DNA from: a virus | Reading direction: 5' to 3' (one strand) | Length of the DNA: 27,516 nucleotides | Virus record (IMG/VR): IMGVR_UViG_3300037882_004082 | Span: 1 to 27,516 of that record | Part shown: piece after piece, positions 14,483 through 21,981 of the stretch | How positions within the stretch are numbered: the first letter of the stretch is position 1 | Layout: each line of letters opens with the position of its first letter | Position numbers and translations under genes: made by a program | Notes under the pieces: generated by a model | Database searches by the model: none | What the model was told of the DNA's origin: nothing | What the model saw: only the letters and a program-made list of their open reading frames with translations

Positions 14483-16711
14483 ATGCGTAAAATTAAAACT
14501 TCTTTTTTGCCCTTTTTGGCGTGTTTCTTCTTTCTATCTATTGCCTTTTGGCATTGTTCTGCACCTAAAACAACACATCAGGGCATTGTGGGTAGTACGG
14601 TTCGCCCTGACCAGTTTCAAGAAATTGGGTTGGATTTGACAGACCAAAACTTTGAGACCTACTCTCAAAAAAATGGTGTGTCGCGTAAAATTGATGCACT
14701 GCGATTGAAAAAGTATGCCGCAGCAAAAATTTTGAGTACGCCTATTAATTTTATTCCGAATACAACAGGAAACACCGCTTATCTGAATTACTTTGTAAAA
14801 AGTAGTGTAGATAATTCTTGGTATTTCGTAGATGTTTGGGGGAAGGCGGAGAAAATCGGAGCAACAACTGATCCTATGACATTGATTAGTGGAGATACAG
14901 AGAACGGTTTGGTAATAGGCAGCGATGGGAAATTATTTAGTAAAAAGGGAATATCAGGCATCATTAGTACGCCAACCATTGTTCTGTACTTAAACCAAGA
15001 AGACAGTCTATCTGCTCATATAGAGCAACAAGGTATATTAAAGGAACACTTGTCAGATGAATGTGTAACGACAGAAAAAATAGCAGATAGCACAATAACA
15101 AGTGTAGATTTGACGGATAATTGTATTTTCACGAACCATATTTATGATAATGCAATAACGAGTTCAAAGATTTATGATGGTACGATTATGCCAGTAGATT
15201 TAGCTCCTGCCGACCAAGATGGTAAAGTTGGAATGTTTATAGGTGGGCAGTGGGAAAACAGGTTTGTGAATGCCTCACAGGGACCCGCAGGGTCGGGGTT
15301 TTATTATGAGCCAGGTTATCAAGGCTATATACTGGGTGGTAATGCTGCAATACCTATTGCTTGGGATGGGTATAATTCACTCACAGGAGAGGAAGAAGGA
15401 GCGTTGTATGCTGGTAGAATGCGTGGTATTGAATTCACGTCTTCGACGTATCCGTATGATTCTTATATCTTTCAAGCGGGATTAGGAACTACTCCGATTC
15501 GATTGAGTAAGGTAAATGGAAGTTATACGAATGCAATATTGCACAACCCGAAAGCTCTCTCTTATATGAGAGCAGGACAATATCTTAATTCCCAAAATTT
15601 TAAGCATAGTGGCTTGGGCTTTGGCTATTTGAACGGAAGCCTTTACACGCAGTTAGAGTATTTTCGTTTGGGGCTTGGACAATCTACAGCAGATTTATTC
15701 TTTAGGATAGACAGCAGTGGATACAAAGCAAAGGATATTCCGATGGGAACTGCCGCAAATATTTTATATTATGACCCTGCAACGGAGGAAATAAAAGCAG
15801 GGGTAGCACCTAGTACGGCAGGTGATAATTGGGGTAGTCAAGGGGTGGTTAGTAATTCTACATTGACTGGCTCAGGTACATTGGCAACGCCACTGGGCGT
15901 AAATGTGTCAAGTAATGGATTGGCGGCAGACCCAACCTTTATTAATTCGTCGAAAGAACGGATTAGTATAAAAGACTTGAACGATGTTAATCAAACCACA
16001 CCAAGTACTGGACAGGTTCTTTCTTGGAATGGCACACAATATTCCCCTATTTCTATTTCGGCAGGGGATAACTGGGGCAACCAAGTAGTATCAAGTACAG
16101 GTAATACCCTTTTTGGAGATGGTACAGCGGCAAATCCTCTGACCGTGAATACCACAGCATCGGGATTAGCGGCTAATGCTATTTTTATCAATAGTATGAA
16201 AGAAAAACTGGCTATCGAAGACTTGACCAATGTTGCTGCTACACCCGTGGCGGTTACGGGGAATGTACTAAGATACAATGGTACAACATGGGGACCAAGC
16301 ATTGAAACATCATTAACTCCTCCGCCAAATTATTTTACTACTTGTAATGGAGGAACGTACTCTTCTGGGCAAAATACAATTCCTTATTTTATCAATTCGG
16401 TTAATGGTGTTGTTACTCCTGCTGCAACACCTGGCTCATGGACTTTTAATCAAACAGGTGTATATACTGTATATGGGTATGCCGCAGTAAATCTTACTGG
16501 CGTTAATGGAACAATAGATTTTGCGATAACTGGAGGTGGCTTGCGAACTAGTAATATGCTTGGGTCAGCGAGTCAGCAATTTTTAAGTGGCGTGTTTTTA
16601 ATAAACTGTACTTCAACGAGTACTGTTTATACTGCAACCTCCTCTGCAAGCGGCGTAACAGCTGGTGCAACCTTCGCATACGGAACATTAGACTTTGTAA
16701 AAAACCGCTAA
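14483..16711 (+). CDS. Fibre-like protein with N-terminal signal/lipoprotein-like segment and C1q-like end
   Basis: A 742-residue protein. Residues 1-24 form a hydrophobic signal-like helix followed by Cys25-Ser; the -1 His makes the lipobox atypical. Residues about 185-235 contain repeats of the TTEKIADSTITSVDL type seen in trimeric fibres. A short GPAG collagen-like turn follows near residue 270. Two 81-residue repeats begin AGDNWG at residues 446 and 527, each with ATPL/ANPL, a SSKER or SMKEK segment and a VLSWNGTQY/VLRYNGTTW end. Residues 615-742 are a β-sandwich resembling C1q/TNF-like receptor-binding heads. The fold suggests host recognition. A leader peptide on a virion fibre is contradictory: it may instead be a surface protein made by the lysogen. 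Confidence 0.65.
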   Translation: MRKIKTSFLPFLACFFFLSIAFWHCSAPKTTHQGIVGSTVRPDQFQEIGLDLTDQNFETYSQKNGVSRKIDALRLKKYAAAKILSTPINFIPNTTGNTAYLNYFVKSSVDNSWYFVDVWGKAEKIGATTDPMTLISGDTENGLVIGSDGKLFSKKGISGIISTPTIVLYLNQEDSLSAHIEQQGILKEHLSDECVTTEKIADSTITSVDLTDNCIFTNHIYDNAITSSKIYDGTIMPVDLAPADQDGKVGMFIGGQWENRFVNASQGPAGSGFYYEPGYQGYILGGNAAIPIAWDGYNSLTGEEEGALYAGRMRGIEFTSSTYPYDSYIFQAGLGTTPIRLSKVNGSYTNAILHNPKALSYMRAGQYLNSQNFKHSGLGFGYLNGSLYTQLEYFRLGLGQSTADLFFRIDSSGYKAKDIPMGTAANILYYDPATEEIKAGVAPSTAGDNWGSQGVVSNSTLTGSGTLATPLGVNVSSNGLAADPTFINSSKERISIKDLNDVNQTTPSTGQVLSWNGTQYSPISISAGDNWGNQVVSSTGNTLFGDGTAANPLTVNTTASGLAANAIFINSMKEKLAIEDLTNVAATPVAVTGNVLRYNGTTWGPSIETSLTPPPNYFTTCNGGTYSSGQNTIPYFINSVNGVVTPAATPGSWTFNQTGVYTVYGYAAVNLTGVNGTIDFAITGGGLRTSNMLGSASQQFLSGVFLINCTSTSTVYTATSSASGVTAGATFAYGTLDFVKNR

Positions 16712-16717
16712 AAAAAC

Positions 16718-16972
16718 ATGGCAACAATACAAGTTCAAAAAAAAGTAGAACGAGGTGTCGTATTATTAGAAACCATTGTGATAGATGGTTTGAATAAAAA
16801 CTCACACCTACAACCCATTGGGAACGAAGCGGACTGGAAAGAAAAACAGGCAGCGTTAGTAACTGCTTATAATGCCCAAATTAAAAGTTTGGATATTCAA
16901 CTTGAATTTATTCTACTCCAAAAATCAATTGCGGAACAGGAATTAAAAACGATACAACATGAAGCTAATTAA
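16718..16972 (+). CDS. Hypothetical coiled-coil protein
   Basis: An 84-residue soluble protein, unknown. Residues 1-25 look β-stranded (IQVQKKVERGVVLLETIVIDG), residues 42-82 are a long Gln/Glu/Lys-rich helix with heptad spacing of Leu and Ile. It starts six bases after the fibre stop and overlaps the next gene by 14 bases, so the three are one translational unit. A fibre chaperone or attachment protein is a reasonable guess from position only. Confidence 0.6.
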   Translation: MATIQVQKKVERGVVLLETIVIDGLNKNSHLQPIGNEADWKEKQAALVTAYNAQIKSLDIQLEFILLQKSIAEQELKTIQHEAN

Positions 16973-17297
16973 CGAAATGATTATTGGTTTTTTGATAGAA
17001 GGTAATTTTATCAAAATTGAAACTCCAAATGATGTCTATATGATGACAAATGTAGATGTGCAATTTGAAAATCGGACTAGCCAGGTTATCGTTTATGGCA
17101 ATAATTCGGAAGTAGCTTTTAGGTACAAACAAATCGAAAAACTTTATAGTATCCAAGATTTACGCATATTAGTAGAAAATGAATTGAAACGCAACTACGG
17201 TGCGAATAGAGTAATCAGTACAGGGGGAGGAGCTATGAGTACGGAAGCAATAGACATAGAAGCGATAAAAGCGAAGCTTTTACCTTTTAAGGTCTGA
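16959..17297 (+). CDS. Hypothetical protein
   Basis: A 112-residue protein of unknown function. The first 75 residues are β-rich (GFLIEGNFIKIETPNDVYMM, SQVIVYGNNSEVAFRYKQI), then a helix with EKLYSIQDLRILVENELKRN, a glycine turn (STGGGAMS) and a terminal helix. The ATG lies within the end of the preceding gene, a coupling overlap. It may form a small complex with that protein. Confidence 0.58.
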   Translation: MKLINEMIIGFLIEGNFIKIETPNDVYMMTNVDVQFENRTSQVIVYGNNSEVAFRYKQIEKLYSIQDLRILVENELKRNYGANRVISTGGGAMSTEAIDIEAIKAKLLPFKV

Positions 17298-17347
17298 AAT
17301 GGATTGAAATTAATTTTATTTTTCATATTTTAAATTCTTTATTACTT

Positions 17348-17722
17348 ATGCAAAAAGCATTAGAGTTTTTAGTAACCTGTTTCGCGTGGATAGCCAATTT
17401 ACTTGGTATCTACAAGGAGGAAACAGTAACTGTCATCAAAGCTTCAGCGGAGGCTACTCAAGCTGCGGTCGCAGAAACCACTCAAACTGTTGTCAAGTAT
17501 GGCGATCATCTAGCAGGTGAAATCAAAGCCGTAGATGTTCGAGTTAATCAATTTCAAGAGCAGAACAAGAATGACCTGAGCGCATTGCAAGGCAATTTGA
17601 ATACTGTATCAGAGAAGGTCGACGCACTCGGTAACATTGATGTTGACAGCTTACGTAAGCTGTTCGTTGGTAGCTTGAATGAAAACGTCCGTAGAAACTA
17701 TGAAGAAACGGTAACTGCGTAA
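17348..17722 (+). CDS. Hypothetical protein: hydrophobic N-terminus and coiled coil
   Basis: A 124-residue protein. Residues 5-21 (LEFLVTCFAWIANLLGI) form a hydrophobic or amphipathic helix; residues 28-110 are Ala/Gln/Val-rich with heptads (AEATQAAVAETTQTVVKYG, VNQFQEQNKNDLSALQGNL), a long coiled coil. Such a layout fits a membrane-anchored rod or a tail accessory protein. A strong inverted repeat with a tandem duplication follows the stop, which marks a transcript end or processing point. Confidence 0.58.
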   Translation: MQKALEFLVTCFAWIANLLGIYKEETVTVIKASAEATQAAVAETTQTVVKYGDHLAGEIKAVDVRVNQFQEQNKNDLSALQGNLNTVSEKVDALGNIDVDSLRKLFVGSLNENVRRNYEETVTA

Positions 17723-17756
17723 TTTTTCGCAGGCTGCCTTTTTTTAACAAAAAGCG

Positions 17757-17821
17757 AAAAGTATAGCCAAATGTTCTCTGTTTTCGTTTGATGTTCTCTG
17801 TTTTCGTTTGGCTATGCTTTT
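17757..17821. terminator. Terminator-like inverted repeat with duplicated loop
   Basis: AAAAGTATAGCCAAA (17757-17771) and TTTGGCTATGCTTTT (17807-17821) pair at 14 of 15 positions and the right arm ends in T4. The loop holds a 20-base unit repeated exactly twice. Confidence 0.6.
17771..17810 (+). repeat. Exact 20-bp tandem duplication
   Basis: ATGTTCTCTGTTTTCGTTTG occurs twice without a mismatch (17771-17790 and 17791-17810), inside the loop of the terminator-like inverted repeat. It is probably a recent slippage event. Confidence 0.9.
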
Positions 17822-17841
17822 AAAAAAAACATTTCTATTTT

Positions 17842-18198
17842 ATGAAATTACTTTTGAAATCCTTAAAACTGCCCGATACTGCAACGGAGCAAGACGCGAT
17901 TGCTAAAATTAATTCGGATAGTGCTATTGCTCTAGAAAAACACAAGGAGTTGTTAGAAAAATACAACACCTTGCTCTCTACTTCTAAAAAAAGTAAAGAA
18001 GACGAGCTTATTGCCTTAGCCGAGAAAGCAAAAGCGATATTTGACCTTCCCGAAGTGGATTATTGGATATTATCTGATGGCAATATTTTCGATGATGAGA
18101 TTAAGTTACTCAATGCGAAAAAAGAAAACCATTGTTATCAAATCAAGGTAATTGACCGAGAAAAGAAGCAAGTTGAATTAGCGTTAATAGTCATTTAA
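17842..18198 (+). CDS. Hypothetical protein
   Basis: A 118-residue protein, unknown. Residues 1-20 contain LLKSLKLPDTATEQDAIAKI, a pattern seen in small phage structural or scaffold-like proteins where a pair of short helices precedes a coiled coil (residues 25-68, Lys/Glu/Leu-rich). Residues 70-118 are β-rich (YWILSDGNIFDDEIKLL, QIKVIDREKKQVELALIVI). No signal or membrane segment. An 11-base tandem duplication covers its stop codon and the next leader. Confidence 0.58.
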   Translation: MKLLLKSLKLPDTATEQDAIAKINSDSAIALEKHKELLEKYNTLLSTSKKSKEDELIALAEKAKAIFDLPEVDYWILSDGNIFDDEIKLLNAKKENHCYQIKVIDREKKQVELALIVI

Positions 18199-18222
18199 AT
18201 CACCTTTAAATCACCTTTAAAT
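18194..18222 (+). repeat. 11-bp tandem repeat in the leader of the membrane protein gene
   Basis: TTTAAATCACC occurs at 18194-18204 and 18205-18215, and TTTAAAT again at 18216-18222. The first copy holds the stop codon of the preceding gene; the third creates the ATG at 18221. Copy number could change spacing before the next start. Confidence 0.7.
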
Positions 18223-18235
18223 GCCTTTTAAAAAT

Positions 18236-18712
18236 ATGAAAAACACTAATTTTCTTTTTTTCGTATTCCTTTTTTTGCCACTCTTGGCAATGGCAAATAT
18301 TGTACCCATTTATGCTAGTCTAATAGGAACGGATACTACTGCTATTGATACGCACAGTTTGGTGCGTGTTGTTCCGATTGCCGCAATGCAGGATTATTTT
18401 TTCAAGAATTTTGATAGTAGCTATATGCTTTTGGAGTTAGCTCTTGGCTTCTTCATACAAGCTTATGGGCATAAAATCCCAGTTCTTCAAAAAATAACCA
18501 CTGTTGGGTTACGTGTTGTAGTTGCTTTTGCTTTGTTCTCTTCTATGATTTATCTTTTTGGACTAAAAGATGTGTGGTATCTAATAAGCCACTCTACTTT
18601 TGTAATGTCGTTCTATGACCTGTTCATTAAGCCTGTTATACGAAAACGAGAAGATAAAGCTCGCGAGGACTTAACGAATGCCATTTTAGAAGAAAAATTA
18701 AAACTCGCATAA
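18236..18712 (+). CDS. Multi-span membrane protein, holin candidate
   Basis: A 158-residue membrane protein starting MKNTNFLFFVFLFLPLLAMA. Hydrophobic segments: residues 5-24 (signal-like), about 65-80 (YMLLELALGFFIQAYG), 91-112 (GLRVVVAFALFSSMIYLFGL) and 117-134 (YLISHSTFVMSFYDLFIK). The tail is charged (RKREDKAREDL). Size and charged C-terminus agree with a phage holin, but the place before the tail sheath rather than next to the endolysin is not typical, so this stays a candidate. An upstream in-frame ATG at 18221 would add five residues; I prefer 18236 because of its A-rich leader. It ends two bases before the sheath start. Confidence 0.55.
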   Translation: MKNTNFLFFVFLFLPLLAMANIVPIYASLIGTDTTAIDTHSLVRVVPIAAMQDYFFKNFDSSYMLLELALGFFIQAYGHKIPVLQKITTVGLRVVVAFALFSSMIYLFGLKDVWYLISHSTFVMSFYDLFIKPVIRKREDKAREDLTNAILEEKLKLA

Positions 18713-18714
18713 CT

Positions 18715-19971
18715 ATGGGAATACCTAAATTAATTATCAATCGCATTGCGGGTGGTCTTGGTCGTTTTGTTCAAAATGATGAAGGACAGGCTGCTCTGAT
18801 TGCAGGTGGAGTGAGTGTTGTAGGCGGCGTACAACTAGATACACCATACTTGCTAAATTCACTCAAAGCAGCAAAAGGTCTAAATATTACGGCTGACTAT
18901 GATGTTTCTAATAAAATATTAGTCTATTATCATATTTCAGAATTTTTTAGACTAAACCCAACGGGAAAGTTGTATTTGATGCTTGTTGCACAAAACACAT
19001 CGCTTACTGCAATGTGTGACAAAGCGAATGATAACTTGAAAAAGTTACTACAATTTGGGCAAGGAAACATTCGCAAAGCGGGAGTTGTCTTGAATCCGAA
19101 TATTAATTACACTCCTACACTACAAGATGGTTTAGATGCAGATGTTTTGGCAGCTATTCCAGTTGCACAAGATTTGGCGGACTACTGCTATGCCAATGGT
19201 TTTGCCGTCAATAACATTTGCATCGAAGGTAGAAGTTTTAACGGAACAGTTGGAAGTGCAAAAGACTTAACCGCCTTAGTTGGCGGACCTTATAGAGATA
19301 TAAGTGTTTGTATTGCACAAGATATATTAATTGCTTCGGTAGATGCGCTATTTGCGCCAACAGCAGCCATTGGGACATATCTTGGTGTGGCAACAAACAA
19401 ACGTCCGAGCGAATGTTTTGCACAACCTATTCTAAGAAACAATTTGACCAATGCAATTTATGGTCGTTTTCTGAAAGCAGGATTGAGCAATAGCCAAACA
19501 TTGAGCAGTTTAGACCAAAACGATGTAGATTTATTACACGATAAAGGCTATGTTTTTACTCGTACTTTTAATAATTACGCTGGGGTCTATTTTAATCAAT
19601 CCAATGTCTGCGCTCCTAAGACTGATGACTATGATAGTTCTGAAATGCGCGATGTAATGAATTATGCAGTTCGGTTAGTTTCGCCTGTTTTGGTGCCTTA
19701 TTTGAACAGTACTGATTTTCAGATTGATTCAGGTGGGCGCATTGCTAAGGTGAGTAAAGCACTGGTTGAAGCTGATGTACGTAAGGCATTACGTGCGCTA
19801 GCTTCTGAGGTAAGTGAAATTCGCTTTATCTTCATCGACCCAACAGTCGATGAAGATGGAAATTCTTACCCTTCTTTTTTATCTGAAAAAGTGTTGCGGG
19901 TAAATATTGGATTTATTCCGAAAGGGAAGGCTGAAACAATTATCGCTAACTTGGGTTACACCACAAAATAA
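18715..19971 (+). CDS. Contractile tail sheath protein (DUF2586-like)
   Basis: A 418-residue protein with the order seen in DUF2586-type sheath proteins: an N-terminal part with GGVSVVGGVQLDTPYLLNSL, a Rossmann-like middle (ISVCIAQDILIAS, NKRPSECFAQP, LLHDKGYVFTRTFNNYAGVYFNQSN) and a C-terminal part with RDVMNYAVRLVSPVLVPYL, DVRKALRAL and IGFIPKGKAE. It polymerises around the tail tube and contracts to drive it through the cell envelope. The tube protein follows nine bases later. Together these show a myovirus-type tail, as in phage Mu. Confidence 0.82.
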   Translation: MGIPKLIINRIAGGLGRFVQNDEGQAALIAGGVSVVGGVQLDTPYLLNSLKAAKGLNITADYDVSNKILVYYHISEFFRLNPTGKLYLMLVAQNTSLTAMCDKANDNLKKLLQFGQGNIRKAGVVLNPNINYTPTLQDGLDADVLAAIPVAQDLADYCYANGFAVNNICIEGRSFNGTVGSAKDLTALVGGPYRDISVCIAQDILIASVDALFAPTAAIGTYLGVATNKRPSECFAQPILRNNLTNAIYGRFLKAGLSNSQTLSSLDQNDVDLLHDKGYVFTRTFNNYAGVYFNQSNVCAPKTDDYDSSEMRDVMNYAVRLVSPVLVPYLNSTDFQIDSGGRIAKVSKALVEADVRKALRALASEVSEIRFIFIDPTVDEDGNSYPSFLSEKVLRVNIGFIPKGKAETIIANLGYTTK

Positions 19972-19980
19972 CATTTTTTT

Positions 19981-20403
19981 ATGCAATATGTAAATCGAAA
20001 CGGCTATTCTTTTGCGAACCTAACACTCAGTATGCTAGGTAATACTAATGTGGTTGGATTTCAATCCATTGAGTATAGTGAAAAAGTAGCCAAAAGCAAT
20101 ACTTATGGCGCTCTGTCCAATCCAGTGGAACGCGTATCAGGCAAAAGAGAGTTTTCTGCTTCAATAAGCCTTACTCTTGCCGATGTGCGCTTGATGCAAG
20201 CAATAGCAGGAGGTAAATCTTTGACGGAGTTTGCGCCATTTGAATTGGCGATCACATTCAATAATTTAGAAGACACAATCACTACAGATATTTTGCACTA
20301 TTGCGAATTTACGGAGGATACAATATCTGCGAGTGTTTCAAGTGACGATGGAATCGTAGTATCCTTACCGTTGATAATCGGTGGGATTACTCGCTCAATA
20401 TAA
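19981..20403 (+). CDS. Tail tube protein
   Basis: A 140-residue β-rich protein directly after the sheath. It begins MQYVNRNGYSFANLTLSMLG, has a central loop with KSNTYGALSNPVERVSGKRE and ends in DGIVVSLPLIIGGI. That is the size and layout of contractile-phage tube proteins, whose hexamer rings stack into the inner tube. The link to Mu gpM is by order (sheath, tube, chaperone). Confidence 0.75.
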   Translation: MQYVNRNGYSFANLTLSMLGNTNVVGFQSIEYSEKVAKSNTYGALSNPVERVSGKREFSASISLTLADVRLMQAIAGGKSLTEFAPFELAITFNNLEDTITTDILHYCEFTEDTISASVSSDDGIVVSLPLIIGGITRSI

Positions 20404-20505
20404 TACAGAATGGGTAGTAATAGAGTAGCTGAATTAAGAATTAAAAGTAATTCGGGCGGTTCAATTCCGCGCTACCCACTATTTAAAACTTTTAAACTTT
20501 TTAAA

Positions 20506-20868
20506 ATGACTGCTAAAAAAAACAACATTTCGGAGCAACTCTTAGAGGAACTAATTGCTCAATACGGGAAAGATAATGTTTTAGATAAAACATTAAAAGA
20601 TGCAGATGGAAAAGAAGTAAGAGCTCTTTTTCGGAAACCAAGCACAACCGACGCAAGTAAAATATTTGCACTGTACAGTCAGGTCATGCAGCATATCCGC
20701 AAAGATAACTTGTTGGAAGCGGGGTATGTCATTGCCAACAATTGCTTCATCAGTGGCGATGAAAGTGCCAAAAATCGCAACTCCTTGGTTGGTATTTCTT
20801 TTGCATTAGCCCTGTCCAGTGAATTGGATTTTTTTCCAGTTGGGGATTCGACTACTACGAAAAACTAA
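20506..20868 (+). CDS. Tail assembly chaperone, short product (gpG analogue)
   Basis: A 120-residue protein starting MTAKKNNISEQLLEELIAQY. It shows DKTLKDADGKEVRALFRKPST, then helices ASKIFALYSQVMQHIRKDN and LEAGYVIANNCFISGDESA. Position between tube and baseplate genes, small size and the slippery T7 near its end identify it as the tail assembly chaperone. The frame is open from 20410, but that stretch (SNSGGSIPRYPLFKTFKLFK) is not conserved-looking, while ATG 20506 follows an A-rich leader. Chaperones of this kind coat the tape measure before tube polymerisation; here the tape measure is encoded on the other arm. Confidence 0.75.
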   Translation: MTAKKNNISEQLLEELIAQYGKDNVLDKTLKDADGKEVRALFRKPSTTDASKIFALYSQVMQHIRKDNLLEAGYVIANNCFISGDESAKNRNSLVGISFALALSSELDFFPVGDSTTTKN

Positions 20869-21056
20869 TTGCAAAAATACCTCGAATAAGCGACGGTAAG
20901 TATCCCGACCTCGGCGAGGTTATAGAGCAAATGTATGCCATCGTTTCATACTACTATCGAATTGTCAATGTAGAAGAATTAGATGATGAAACACTCCTAA
21001 GACTATATCGTAGGATAACCTATGTTCGTAGTCAAGAATTAAAATTAAGTCTTTAA
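20829..21056 (+). CDS. -1 frameshift extension of the tail chaperone (T part of gpG-T)
   Basis: At 20829-20835 the zero frame reads GAT TTT TTT, a canonical T_TTT_TTT slippery heptamer. A -1 slip continues at TCC (20835-20837) through 73 sense codons to TAA at 21054-21056: SSWGFDYYEKLIAKIPRISD, then a helical part with DLGEVIEQMYAIVSYYYRIV and NVEELDDETLLRLYRRITYV. This has no ATG of its own upstream, so it can only be made as an extension. The fusion would be 183 residues. It is the arrangement known from lambda gpG/gpGT and equivalent in many tailed phages. The extension ends four bases before the next ATG. Confidence 0.82.
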   Translation, partial: FFSSWGFDYYEKLIAKIPRISDGKYPDLGEVIEQMYAIVSYYYRIVNVEELDDETLLRLYRRITYVRSQELKLSL

Positions 21057-21060
21057 ATAT

Positions 21061-21657
21061 ATGCCATTTGAACCTTATCGTTTTGTTGCAGATAAGCTAT
21101 TTAGAAAAGCCTTTGAAGGCTATTCTAATATAGAAGTTTATTCACCTGAAAACTTTTTAGGTAATCCTGTTTCTGCATTAGGTACAATAATAGCAATGCC
21201 TATTTATTTTCCTGCGGGCAACTATGATGTTAGAGAGGCGAATGGCAATACGGAATTTATTGGCTATCCAAGTTATACGTTGCCTCATACGGCAATATTG
21301 GAAATTAGTCAACCTAAAAAAATCATTCGCACCGATATAATAGGTGTTGATGGTTCGATAGCAGAATACATCAATAGAGGCGATATTCGGATTAATGTTA
21401 AAGGTATTATTGTCAATAATGACAATCAAGCGGACGTGCCATATTTAGAAATTCAATCTTTTAATGAATTTGTAAATCTTACTGCCTCTCTGCCTGTCGA
21501 ATGTGAATTGCTCAATCTACTTGGAGTTAATAATGTAGTGGTTGAAGATAGTGAATTAATCCAAATAGAAGGCGTGAGCCATGCTGTAGCCTTTACTTTG
21601 GTTTTAGTCAGTGATAACCTATTAGAATACCAACTTGGAATAATGGAAGATGAATAA
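21061..21657 (+). CDS. DUF6046-like baseplate/tail protein
   Basis: A 198-residue, β-rich protein in the place of Mu gpN, before the LysM-like and hub genes. Recognisable pieces are KKIIRTDIIGVDGSIAEYIN, GDIRINVKGIIVN, the helix EFVNLTASLPVECELLNLLG and NNVVVEDSELIQIEG. I associate these with the DUF6046 family of Bacteroidota phages by memory. It probably belongs to the hub or the tail-baseplate joint. The stop overlaps the next start by eight bases. Confidence 0.62.
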   Translation: MPFEPYRFVADKLFRKAFEGYSNIEVYSPENFLGNPVSALGTIIAMPIYFPAGNYDVREANGNTEFIGYPSYTLPHTAILEISQPKKIIRTDIIGVDGSIAEYINRGDIRINVKGIIVNNDNQADVPYLEIQSFNEFVNLTASLPVECELLNLLGVNNVVVEDSELIQIEGVSHAVAFTLVLVSDNLLEYQLGIMEDE

Positions 21658-21976
21658 TTATGACACTACTTTTTATCAAAAAAGGGTCGAAGATGGGCAA
21701 ACTATTTTCGACCTTGCCCTACAAGAATACGGCAGTACCCTTTCCGTATTTATGCTTTTAGAGGATAATGATTTAGATATTGAAATAGATTTAGAGGACT
21801 CTGCTATGCTATCTTTTCAAATATTACCAATCGTTGTTCCTAATTCAAAAATTATGCAACAATTTAGACGGGAACAAACCCGTATTAATAATCATTACTC
21901 AACAAACGTTGCTCAATGGGTCACAGCCGACGGCGAGACGTGGGGTAATGCAGGTGAGCAGGGTTGGAATAATTGA
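21650..21976 (+). CDS. LysM-like baseplate protein (tail protein X-like)
   Basis: A 108-residue protein. Residues 12-62 match the LysM-type pattern used in baseplate hub adaptors: VEDGQTIFDLALQEYGSTLS, a helix with VFMLLEDNDL and a final strand QILPIVVP. The tail NVAQWVTADGETWGNAGEQG is unstructured and resembles the end of the 91-residue protein at 14176. Such LysM domains hold the hub to the tube rather than bind cell wall. It overlaps both neighbours by a few bases. Confidence 0.65.
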   Translation: MNNYDTTFYQKRVEDGQTIFDLALQEYGSTLSVFMLLEDNDLDIEIDLEDSAMLSFQILPIVVPNSKIMQQFRREQTRINNHYSTNVAQWVTADGETWGNAGEQGWNN

Positions 21977-21981
21977 AAACT

